6,846 bases of DNA from Gemmatimonadota bacterium (GTDB taxonomy: Bacteria; ARS69), in the NCBI GenBank assembly GCA_021604925.1, contig BQJX01000152.1, positions 1 to 6,846 on the forward strand, written 5' to 3'. The notes below the pieces were generated by a model, which had not been told where the DNA came from, did no database searches, and saw only the letters and a program-made list of their open reading frames with translations. Positions 1-5,925 of the stretch are shown in pieces (position 1 is the first letter of the stretch; every line of letters starts with the position of its first letter). Both the position numbers and the translations under genes were made by a program.

Positions 1-381
1 GTACAGGGCAGCGTAAACCTCGCCGCGCCGCGCGTCCACCGACGGAAGGACCCAGGCCCCCTCCATCCCCCAATCCGACTCCCGCGCGGACCAGGCCAGG
101 CCGTCCAGAGTGCCCACCGCGACCGCCTGGGCCCCCGTACCCCGGCAGAAGCCCTGGGCCGCGGACACCGCGATCCGCGTGCCCGTGAACGATCCCGGCC
201 CGACCGAGACGGCCACGGCCCCCACGTCCACCGGCCGGCACCCGGCCTCCGCCAGGATCCGGCCCATGGCCGCCACCACGCCGTCCCCGCGCGGGTCGAA
301 CTCCCGCTGCAGGACCTGGGTCCCCTCCAGGAGGGCCACGCTTCCGGCCGACGTGGCCATTTCCAGCGCAAGCAGCTTCAC
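1..381 (-). CDS. tsaB: TsaB, tRNA t6A biosynthesis protein (partial, C-terminus off the left edge)
   Basis: TsaB is the non-catalytic partner of TsaD in the cytoplasmic complex that puts threonylcarbamoyl on A37 of ANN-decoding tRNAs. The first 127 codons are present. Visible family marks are the N-terminal ASKHA-type strand-turn (ALEMATSAGSVAL, about residues 5-17), the signature SVGPGSFTGTRIAVSAAQG (about 59-77) and DARRGEVYAALY at the window edge. I choose the GTG start at 381-379 because GGGAG lies 7 nt upstream (393-389) and the N-terminus then begins directly at the first beta strand. The start overlaps the tsaE stop in the 4-nt arrangement GTGA, which indicates translational coupling. 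The usual RHS-like segment after the first strands is not obvious here (QREFDPRGDG). Family identity is clear from the GPGSFTG block, and the gene simply continues past base 1. Confidence 0.93.
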   Translation of the reverse strand, partial: MKLLALEMATSAGSVALLEGTQVLQREFDPRGDGVVAAMGRILAEAGCRPVDVGAVAVSVGPGSFTGTRIAVSAAQGFCRGTGAQAVAVGTLDGLAWSARESDWGMEGAWVLPSVDARRGEVYAALY

Positions 382-863
382 GACTCTTCTCCCCCGCCCA
401 GTCCCGGGATCTCGACCCCGGCCGGCACCAGAATCGCGATGCGCCGGCGGGACTCCTCGCCCGGGTCCGGGGTCAGCGTGACCCGAATGGTGTCCCCCGG
501 CAGCGCGGCCAGTGCCCGGTCGCCCCACTCCACCACCACCACGGTGGCCGCGTCCCGTCGGTCGTCGATCCCCAGGTCCTCCAGCTCCCCGGGGCCGCCC
601 AGCCGGAAGCAGTCCACGTGGATCACGCGGGTCCCCCGATCCGTGGCGTACTCGTTCTCCAGCGTGTAGGTCGGACTGGTCACCGCGTCCGTCACCCCGA
701 GCCCGTCGCAGAGGCCGCGCACCAGCACCGTCTTGCCGGCGCCCAGCGGTCCTTCGAGCGACAGCGTGGCGCCGCCGGTCAGGCTCTTCGCAAACGCGGC
801 CCCCACGGCCTGCGTCTCCTCGGGACCGTTCGTGTGCACCACGATCGAGCGGCTCGCGCTCAT
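378..863 (-). CDS. tsaE: TsaE, tRNA t6A biosynthesis ATPase
   Basis: This 161-residue P-loop ATPase works with TsaB and TsaD in synthesis of N6-threonylcarbamoyladenosine on tRNA in the cytoplasm; its ATP hydrolysis is thought to reset the TsaBD complex. The Walker A motif GPLGAGKT is at residues 38-45. The family signature TSPTYTLENEY is at 62-72, followed by HVDCFRL (82-88), ELEDLGIDD (93-101) and the strand VVVVEWGD (108-115), all in the expected order. Length is normal for the family. The reading frame stays open far upstream, but the ATG at 863 is chosen because it gives the right N-terminus and overlaps the stop of the upstream porX-like gene by one base (TGATG). No Shine-Dalgarno sequence is visible before it, so it probably depends on translational coupling or re-initiation. 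Its stop overlaps the tsaB start. Confidence 0.95.
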   Translation of the reverse strand: MSASRSIVVHTNGPEETQAVGAAFAKSLTGGATLSLEGPLGAGKTVLVRGLCDGLGVTDAVTSPTYTLENEYATDRGTRVIHVDCFRLGGPGELEDLGIDDRRDAATVVVVEWGDRALAALPGDTIRVTLTPDPGEESRRRIAILVPAGVEIPGLGGGEES

Positions 864-2434
864 CAGCGGGGATTCATGACGACGCACGGCAGGATCATCT
901 CTTCCATCGAGATGCCGCCGTGCTGGAAGCTGCCGCGGTAGCGACGTTCGTACTCGTGGAATTTGGTGGGGTACACGAAGTAGTGGTTCTCCTTGGCGAT
1001 GATGTAGTGCGTGTTCACGCCCGGAGACGGGAGCTGGTAGTCGGCGGGATTCTTCAGGTGGATCGCGCACTTCTCGTCGCAGCCGAGATTCGTCCCGATC
1101 TTGAATCGCAGATTGGTGGACGTGTCGCGGTTCCCGTAGGCGATGGTGGAGCGCTTGGCCAGTACGGATCCGTGGTCCGTGGTCAGCACCACCGTGGCGT
1201 CCTGCTTGGAAATCGCCTTGAGGATGTCGAACAGCGACGAGTGCTTGAACCACGCCATGGTCAGCGCGCGAAACGCCGCTTCGTCCGGGGCGATCTCCTG
1301 CAACAGATCCGACTCGCTGCGGCCGTGCGACAGGATGTCGACAAAGTTGAAGACCATGGCGACGAGCGGCAACGAGTACAGGCTGGCGATGTCCTTCTTG
1401 ACCGCCGTGGCCTCTTCCTGGTTGAAGATCTTGATGTACTTGGTGGAGGGGTTGAGGTTCAGCCCCAGCCGCTCGAGTTGCAAATCCAGCAACTGCCGCT
1501 CGAACCGGTTCAGGCTGTTCTCGTCGTCGCCGGGCATGCTCCAGTACTCCGGGTGCTGCTCCGAGATCTCCAGTGGAGTGAGCCCGGCAAAGATCGAGTT
1601 GCGCGAGAACGACGTGGCCGTAGGCAGCACGGAGTAGTAGTGGTCCCGTTGGATGTCGAAGTACGGCTCCAGGATCTTCTCGATCGCCAGCCATTGATCC
1701 AGGCGCAGGCAATCGATCAGCAGGAAGTAGACCTTGCGGCGCTCCTTCAGCAGCGGGGCCACGTACTTCCCGATGATGTCCTTGGACATGACCGGACGAT
1801 CCTCGGCGGTGCCCTGGATCCAGCTCTGGTAGTTCCGCGTCACGAACTGACCGAACTCCACGTTCGCCTCGCCCTTGGCGTCCTCGTGGGTCTGCAGCAG
1901 GCCGGCGTCCCGGTGATCGTCCAGGCGAATGTCCCAGTCCGCGAGCTTGCGGTGGATCTCGATCCAGTCGTCCGGGCTGGAAACCCCGGAGCGGAGATTC
2001 CGCAGGACGGTGAACTCGCTCACGTAGTCGCGCATGGCACCCGACTCGCGAATGCGCGAGCCGTCCAGCAACTGCTTGGCCGCGGTGTAGACCTGCAGCG
2101 GATTCACCGGCTTGACCAGGTAGTTCTGGATCTCCTGGCGGATCGCCGAGTCGATGAGTTCCTCGTCCTCCGACTTGGTGACCATGATCACCGGAAGGTA
2201 CGGGCTCCGCGCCTTGATCGCCTGCAACGTCTCGAGGCCGCTGATTCCCGGCATCATCTCATCCAGGATGACCAGGTCCAGTCGGCTCCCGGCTTCTTCC
2301 ACCACTGCGATGGCGTCCTCGCCGTTCGTGACGCCCTCCACGTGGAATCCCCGGTCCTCCAGAAACTTCATGTGCGGACGCAGGTGGTCGATCTCGTCGT
2401 CGGCCCAAAGAATGCGCTTCCGTTCCTCAGCCAT
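863..2434 (-). CDS. porX: PorX-like response regulator with PglZ/alkaline-phosphatase-superfamily output domain
   Basis: This 523-residue two-domain protein matches PorX, the regulator of type IX secretion in Bacteroidota, in length and layout. The receiver domain (about 6-122) has the acidic pair D12/D13, phosphoacceptor D58 in LVILDEMMPG, T86 and K108 in YLVKPVNP. A helical linker (about 123-230) leads to a PglZ domain of the alkaline phosphatase superfamily. Likely metal or catalytic residues are D241 (FLLIDCLRLDQW), a Thr in PTATSFSRNSIF (T272 or T274), D366 and H370 (NFVDILSH), D420/H421 (TTDHGS) and H505 (QHGGISMEEMILP), so the site looks intact. PorX proteins have been reported to be zinc-dependent phosphodiesterases acting on oligonucleotides; that activity is inferred here. 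ATG 2434 is chosen because AGGAG lies 4 nt upstream. The gene overlaps the histidine kinase gene by 8 nt and tsaE by 1 nt. There is no DNA-binding domain. Confidence 0.9.
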   Translation of the reverse strand: MAEERKRILWADDEIDHLRPHMKFLEDRGFHVEGVTNGEDAIAVVEEAGSRLDLVILDEMMPGISGLETLQAIKARSPYLPVIMVTKSEDEELIDSAIRQEIQNYLVKPVNPLQVYTAAKQLLDGSRIRESGAMRDYVSEFTVLRNLRSGVSSPDDWIEIHRKLADWDIRLDDHRDAGLLQTHEDAKGEANVEFGQFVTRNYQSWIQGTAEDRPVMSKDIIGKYVAPLLKERRKVYFLLIDCLRLDQWLAIEKILEPYFDIQRDHYYSVLPTATSFSRNSIFAGLTPLEISEQHPEYWSMPGDDENSLNRFERQLLDLQLERLGLNLNPSTKYIKIFNQEEATAVKKDIASLYSLPLVAMVFNFVDILSHGRSESDLLQEIAPDEAAFRALTMAWFKHSSLFDILKAISKQDATVVLTTDHGSVLAKRSTIAYGNRDTSTNLRFKIGTNLGCDEKCAIHLKNPADYQLPSPGVNTHYIIAKENHYFVYPTKFHEYERRYRGSFQHGGISMEEMILPCVVMNPR

Positions 2435-3722
2435 TCTTCTCCTCGGGGGGAAGGTGTCCCGCGCGCGGCACCTCGGGCAGGTCCACCGAGAACACCGTAC
2501 GGACTCCGGGGGTGCTCCGCAACAGACGGATCCGCCCGCCGTGGTAGTCCTCCACGATCCGGCGAGCCAGCGCCAGGCCGAGTCCCCAGCCGCGCGTCTT
2601 GGTGGTGAACCCCGGATCGAAGATACGGTTCTGGATCGACTCGGGAATCCCCGGGCCGTCGTCCTCCACCACGATCCTCACGCCGCTCGGATTGCCATGC
2701 GTGGTGCGCACGGCAATGGTGCCGTCCTTCCGGCTCTTCAGGATGGCGTCGGCGGCGTTCTTCAGGAGGTTCTCCACGGTCCACGAGAGCAGTTCCGGAT
2801 CGGTGGGCACCGGGGGCAGCCCCTCTTCCAGCTGCTCCAGGATCTCCACCCTCCGGCCGCGCGACGGCAACCGGCGGCGCAGGTACACCACCACGTCCCG
2901 GATGATCTCGTTCACATCCAACGGAACCAGCTTGGGAATGGACCCCACCCGCTCGAAGCGGTTCGCGATCTTGCCCAGCCGATCGATGTCGGCGCGCATC
3001 TCGTCCAGTGTCCCCCGCCGCTCCTTGTCGTCCGGCGCGGTCTCCGCCTCCAGCAGGTCCACCCACCCCATCAACGAGGAGATCGGCGTGCCCAGCTGGT
3101 GCGCCGTCTCCTTGGCCATGCCCACCCAGATGGATCGTTTCTCGCTGGTGCGAATGGACCGCATCCCGAAGTAGCCAAAGGCCACCAGCAGCCCGGCGAT
3201 CCCGATCTGCAGGAACGGCATCAGCCGCAGCTGCGCCGCCAGTGGCGACTCGCCGTAGTGCACGTGCCCAAACAACTCGCCCGTGCTCGATTGCACGATG
3301 GGAATGGGAGTGCGCTCCAGATCCATCTCGGAGACGAGCCGCAGAAGCTCGTCCATGGGACCGGGCGGGGGATTCGTGGGATCCGTGGTGATGAACAGTT
3401 CATACGTGATGAGGTCCGGCGAGACCCGGATCCGCTTGCAGGTCAGCGGCACGCCGCGCCGGTCCGTCACCACGATCGGGAAGTTGACGCGATCCACGAA
3501 CCCGCGGAAGACGTGCTGCACCTCGTCGTCCTGGGAGGCCGGCAGCGTGGACGCGGCCGCGAACCGCGCCACGAGATCGGTAAAGGTGGCCGTCTGGTCT
3601 TCCAGGCGGGCCGTGATCTGGCTGGTGAACAGAAGCGACGCGAGCGAGAGCGTCACCATGCCCAGGAACAGTGCGTTCCGGATGAACGCGGCGGAAACCG
3701 GGGAACCGAGCCGCCCTCGCAA
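2427..3722 (-). CDS. Two-TM sensor histidine kinase, PorY-like, cognate candidate for the PorX-like regulator
   Basis: This 431-residue inner-membrane kinase has a TM helix at about 13-33, an extracytoplasmic sensor region of about 130 residues (about 34-167), a second TM at about 168-187 and a cytoplasmic kinase core. The phosphoacceptor is H208 in KETAHQLGTPISSLMGW; this H-box wording resembles Bacteroidota kinases of the PorY type. The N box is WTVENLLKNAADAI (N322), G1 is DDGPGIP (354-360), the F box is FDPGFTTK (368-375) and G2 is GWGLGLAL (378-385), so the core looks active. No HAMP, PAS or GAF domain is evident. The start is TTG, 5 nt after the HemC-like stop, with only a weak GTAGG upstream. 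The next in-frame ATG (residue 22) would destroy TM1. The 8-nt overlap with the porX-like gene supports a kinase-regulator pair; PorY identity is inferred from this pairing and the H box. Confidence 0.88.
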   Translation of the reverse strand: MRGRLGSPVSAAFIRNALFLGMVTLSLASLLFTSQITARLEDQTATFTDLVARFAAASTLPASQDDEVQHVFRGFVDRVNFPIVVTDRRGVPLTCKRIRVSPDLITYELFITTDPTNPPPGPMDELLRLVSEMDLERTPIPIVQSSTGELFGHVHYGESPLAAQLRLMPFLQIGIAGLLVAFGYFGMRSIRTSEKRSIWVGMAKETAHQLGTPISSLMGWVDLLEAETAPDDKERRGTLDEMRADIDRLGKIANRFERVGSIPKLVPLDVNEIIRDVVVYLRRRLPSRGRRVEILEQLEEGLPPVPTDPELLSWTVENLLKNAADAILKSRKDGTIAVRTTHGNPSGVRIVVEDDGPGIPESIQNRIFDPGFTTKTRGWGLGLALARRIVEDYHGGRIRLLRSTPGVRTVFSVDLPEVPRAGHLPPEEKNG

Positions 3723-3727
3723 TGGGC

Positions 3728-4609
3728 CTACTTGTAGCCGGCGATGTAGTCCCGCGCGCCGTCCGCCATGAACAGTTTCGCGAGACGAATGCCCAGGTCG
3801 GCCTTCTCGCTGGGCTCGCCATCCAGATCGTCGCGCAGGATGGCGCCGGAGATGGCGTCTCCCAGCAGGGCCTCCAGGACGAGCGTGTCGTCATCGAAGC
3901 TGCCGTGCACGGCCACCGGATCCGACGGACGCACGTTCAGCTCGCGGAGGAACGCGCGCTCCGCAAGAATCACCTGATGGCTGATCTCGTGATCCAGCGA
4001 CCGCGCGACCGCCGCGCTGGTCTCGTCGTCGCTGCGGGTGAGCAGCGCAAAGCTGCCCTGTCCCGCGGCCGGCAGCACGATGTCCGGCGGAAAGACCTCG
4101 GCCACGGACTCCTCCCAGCCGCACGTCTCCACGTCTTCCGCGGCCACGATGAACGCCGCCAGCACACCCTGGTTCAGCTGCTCGAACAGCTGGTCCACGC
4201 TCTCGTTCATCAGCCGCAGTTCCAGGTCCTCCCGGAACACCTCGATCTGCACCTTGACCCGCAGGGACTCCACACCGACCACGGAGCCCGCCGGCAGGTC
4301 CTCGATCAGGACTCCCTCCTGGGCCACCAGCACGTCGAACGGGTCGCTGCGTTCCGTGCAGGCCGCCAGTTGGACGTCGTCGGGGAGTTCCAGAGGCACC
4401 TCCCGCGCGCCGCGACAATGGAGGTCGAACATGCCGGCGGACAGCGCATCCAGGACTGCGTCTTCCGTGCTCGCCGTCGCGGGGAGGTCCACCACCTCGA
4501 ACTCGAGGTCCGGCCGGGCACTGTTCAGCCGCTCGATCACGGCCTGGGTCTGGGCCCGGCAGAACTGGGTGCCGCGGCATCCAACCCGGATCTTCCCGCC
4601 TTCGCTCAA
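3728..4609 (-). CDS. Degenerate hydroxymethylbilane synthase (HemC)-fold protein, probably catalytically dead
   Basis: This 293-residue protein is related to porphobilinogen deaminase over its full length. Retained landmarks are GCRGTQFCRAQ (10-20, equal to ATRxSxxAxxQ), DLPAGSVVGVESLR (104-117), FPPDIVLPAAGQG (173-185) and AERA (216-219). Against E. coli HemC, recalled from memory, it aligns without gaps except for a loss of about 15 residues covering the active-site loop (E. coli about 47-61, including K55 and K59). Key residues differ: K83 to R69, catalytic D84 to E70, R132 to V118, R149 to N135, R155 to L141, R176 to T162, and the dipyrromethane-cofactor C242 to P228. R11 (R12) and R131 (R117) remain. 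It therefore should not make hydroxymethylbilane. No signal peptide or TM is visible, so it is probably cytoplasmic. It starts with TTG behind GGGAG and ends 5 nt before the kinase gene. Its role is unknown; ligand binding or a partner role in signalling is a guess. Annotation pipelines will probably label it hemC. Confidence 0.85.
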   Translation of the reverse strand: MSEGGKIRVGCRGTQFCRAQTQAVIERLNSARPDLEFEVVDLPATASTEDAVLDALSAGMFDLHCRGAREVPLELPDDVQLAACTERSDPFDVLVAQEGVLIEDLPAGSVVGVESLRVKVQIEVFREDLELRLMNESVDQLFEQLNQGVLAAFIVAAEDVETCGWEESVAEVFPPDIVLPAAGQGSFALLTRSDDETSAAVARSLDHEISHQVILAERAFLRELNVRPSDPVAVHGSFDDDTLVLEALLGDAISGAILRDDLDGEPSEKADLGIRLAKLFMADGARDYIAGYK

Positions 4610-4615
4610 CCTGGA

Positions 4616-4622
4616 CTCCCTT
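4616..4622 (-). promoter_or_regulatory. Ribosome binding site for the HemC-like gene
   Basis: On the minus strand AAGGGAG lies 6 nt before the TTG at 4609-4607. It decides the start, because no ATG or GTG in this frame gives a complete N-terminal strand and TTG is directly followed by the conserved IRVGCRGT region. Confidence 0.6.
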
Positions 4623-4684
4623 CGGTAGTCTTCTTCGTTCGGTACGGAATGGATCGGGAACGTATCAGCGGGTGCGAATCGCGG

Positions 4685-5722
4685 TCAAGAAACGGCCGGA
4701 TCCACGGCGGCGGATCGGTCGGGCACCGGGGCCAGCCGGCACAGGCGAACCCCGAACGCCATGAGCGCGAACGCGACTCCCAGGAATCCGACCAGGGTGG
4801 CCGGGGCAAAGGAGAGGGCCTGAAGGACAATTGCCAGAATTCCCAGCGCGGCGCAGATCCCGTAGGTGACCCAGGCGGTGGCGCCGTCGCTGCCCAGGAT
4901 CCTCGCCAGGCGATGGCTGGAGTGGTCCCGGCCGCCCTGCGCCAGGCTCTGGCCGCGGGCGTAACGGGTGACACTGACAAACGAGATGTCAAAGATTGGA
5001 TAGGCGATGGCAATCACGGGCACCAGCAGCGAGTAGGAGAACTCGCCCCGCTCCGCCGTCATGATCCCGAGGCTGGCCAGGGAGTAGCCCAGGAACAGGC
5101 TGCCGCCGTCGCCCAGGAAGATGGAGCCCGGAGGGAAGTTGAAGCGCAGGAAGCCGATGGCGGCCCCGGCCACCGCCACCGCCAGGACCGCGGTTCCCAG
5201 TTGCCCGGACAGAAGCGCAAGGCCGGCAAACGTGAAGGCGATAATCGCGGCGATCCCCGCGCAGAGGCCGTCCATGTTGTCCAAGAAGTTGAGAGCGTTG
5301 GTGAGTCCCACGAGCCACAGCAGCGCGAGCACGAGCCCGATCGGCGACAGCAGGAAGATGCCGCCCGCGTTCTCGCTGGCCAGGAGCAGGACCGCCGCCA
5401 CGATCTGGCCCAGCAGCTTCGAAAACCAACTCAGGTCCACCCGATCGTCCACCACTCCCATGATGAAGATGAGCGTGGCGCCCCCCAGATAGCCGAGCAT
5501 TCGGCCGGTTGTGAGCGCGCCGGACAGGGATGCGCCCACGCCCACCGCGATCAGGAACGCGAAGAAGATGGCCACCCCGCCCAGCACCGGCGTGGGCTCG
5601 CGGTGCACGCCGCGCCCCGAGGGCCAGGCCACGTAGCCGGTCCGCAGCGCCACCCGGCGGGCCACGGGGGTCAGCAGAAGTGCCCCGGCCAGAGCCGTGA
5701 TCAGGGTCAGCAACAGGACCAA
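4685..5722 (-). CDS. MraY/WecA/TagO-family polyprenyl-phosphate sugar-1-phosphate transferase
   Basis: This 345-residue multi-TM enzyme moves a sugar-1-phosphate (typically GlcNAc-1-P) from a UDP-sugar to undecaprenyl phosphate at the cytoplasmic face of the inner membrane, the first step of O-antigen, teichoic-acid-type or other surface glycans. Superfamily motifs are all present: HREPTPVLGG (40-49), the Asp pair GVVDDRVDLSW (D92/D93), NALNFLDNMDG (N145, D148, D151), FNFPPGSIFLGDGGS (194-208, D205) and the WecA/TagO-type cytoplasmic loop GGRDHSSHRL (H267/H270). That last loop argues for the WecA/TagO branch and against MraY. About ten or eleven hydrophobic helices fill the rest, and length is typical. 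The start is TTG at 5722 with CGGAG 8 nt upstream. The stop is 75 nt before the HemC-like gene with no terminator between, so co-transcription is likely. The acceptor lipid and sugar cannot be told from sequence. Confidence 0.92.
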   Translation of the reverse strand: MVLLLTLITALAGALLLTPVARRVALRTGYVAWPSGRGVHREPTPVLGGVAIFFAFLIAVGVGASLSGALTTGRMLGYLGGATLIFIMGVVDDRVDLSWFSKLLGQIVAAVLLLASENAGGIFLLSPIGLVLALLWLVGLTNALNFLDNMDGLCAGIAAIIAFTFAGLALLSGQLGTAVLAVAVAGAAIGFLRFNFPPGSIFLGDGGSLFLGYSLASLGIMTAERGEFSYSLLVPVIAIAYPIFDISFVSVTRYARGQSLAQGGRDHSSHRLARILGSDGATAWVTYGICAALGILAIVLQALSFAPATLVGFLGVAFALMAFGVRLCRLAPVPDRSAAVDPAVS

Positions 5723-5730
5723 GGAAGATG

Positions 5731-5735
5731 CTCCG
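5731..5735 (-). promoter_or_regulatory. Ribosome binding site for the WecA/TagO-family gene
   Basis: On the minus strand CGGAG lies 8 nt before the TTG at 5722-5720. It supports TTG as the start, since no ATG precedes the first TM helix in this frame. Confidence 0.5.
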
Positions 5736-5767
5736 CAGGGTGAGAGGTCGATCGGAAGTCAGGCGGC

Positions 5768-5796
5768 AGCCTACGAGAGGGCTCAGAAGCCGTCAA
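5768..5796 (-). promoter_or_regulatory. Putative sigma70-type promoter for the minus-strand gene string
   Basis: On the minus strand a TTGACG hexamer (5796-5791, 5 of 6 to consensus) is separated by exactly 17 nt from TAGGCT (5773-5768, 3 of 6). Transcription would start near 5761, leaving a leader of about 40 nt before the TTG start of the transferase gene. The strong -35, exact spacing and position in the divergent intergenic region support it; the weak -10 and unknown sigma preferences of this organism lower confidence. It would drive the transferase, HemC-like, kinase, porX-like, tsaE and tsaB genes. Confidence 0.42.
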
Positions 5797-5831
5797 CGCT
5801 GCCGGGGACCGGGCCCGGCCGCGTTTCTCAC

Positions 5832-5861
5832 TCGACGGCCGGAATAACATGACGATAGACT
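5832..5861 (+). promoter_or_regulatory. Weak candidate promoter for the divergent hybrid-kinase-like gene
   Basis: On the plus strand TCGACG (5832-5837) and TAGACT (5856-5861) are 18 nt apart, each 4 of 6 to sigma70 consensus. They lie in an AT-rich dip (about 5841-5875) that stands out from the GC-rich surroundings and suits a promoter. The start site would be near 5868, about 58 nt before the ATG at 5926. Other -10-like words (TAACAT at 5845-5850, TATAGC at 5865-5870) are nearby, so the exact elements are uncertain. Confidence 0.28.
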
Positions 5862-5893
5862 GAATATAGCTAAGAGGGGATTCTTCCTCGGAA

Positions 5894-5907
5894 CGGGCCG
5901 CGGCCCG
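5894..5907. repeat. 14-bp perfect palindrome upstream of the hybrid-kinase-like gene
   Basis: CGGGCCGCGGCCCG reads the same on both strands. It ends 18 nt before the ATG at 5926, between the AT-rich presumed promoter region and the GGAG at 5912-5915. It could be an operator or an RNA hairpin in the leader, but short GC palindromes arise easily in such DNA. A second 10-bp palindrome, CCGGGCCCGG, is at 5809-5818. Confidence 0.4.
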
Positions 5908-5925
5908 AAACGGAGACCGGGATCC

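Noticed and set aside
864..1712. Upstream extension of the tsaE frame to give a 444-residue protein
   Set aside because: The extra part reads as Arg/Pro/His/Gln-rich shadow sequence over the porX-like gene. The ATG at 863 gives a normal TsaE length and N-terminus.
512..2608. A 698-codon open frame on the plus strand
   Set aside because: It lies antisense to tsaE, the porX-like gene and the end of the kinase gene. Its product is low-complexity, rich in R, P, G, H and Q with no family motif; long antisense frames are common in GC-rich coding DNA.
2154..3737. A 527-codon open frame on the plus strand
   Set aside because: It is antisense to the porX-like and kinase genes, which have full motif support. 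The translation looks like reverse-frame composition with many H, R, Q and G and no recognisable domain.
3728..4609. Functional hemC of heme biosynthesis
   Set aside because: The family match is real, but the dipyrromethane-binding Cys, the catalytic Asp, several pyrrole-carboxylate-binding Arg residues and the active-site loop are all missing, and no other heme gene is in the window.
3728..4609. HemC-like gene as a decaying pseudogene
   Set aside because: The frame is intact for 293 codons, structural motifs are kept through the C-terminus, and it has a reasonable ribosome binding site and tight spacing to the next gene.
4610..4684. Possible terminator between the transferase and HemC-like genes, from the near-palindrome TTCGGTACGGAA at about 4638-4650
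   Set aside because: The dyad is short and imperfect, and no T-run follows on the minus strand, so it does not look like an intrinsic terminator.
3722..5743. A 673-codon open frame on the plus strand
   Set aside because: It covers the HemC-like and transferase genes in antisense. The latter half is Gln/Arg/Gly/Glu-rich, which is what the complement of a hydrophobic membrane protein gene looks like in this frame.
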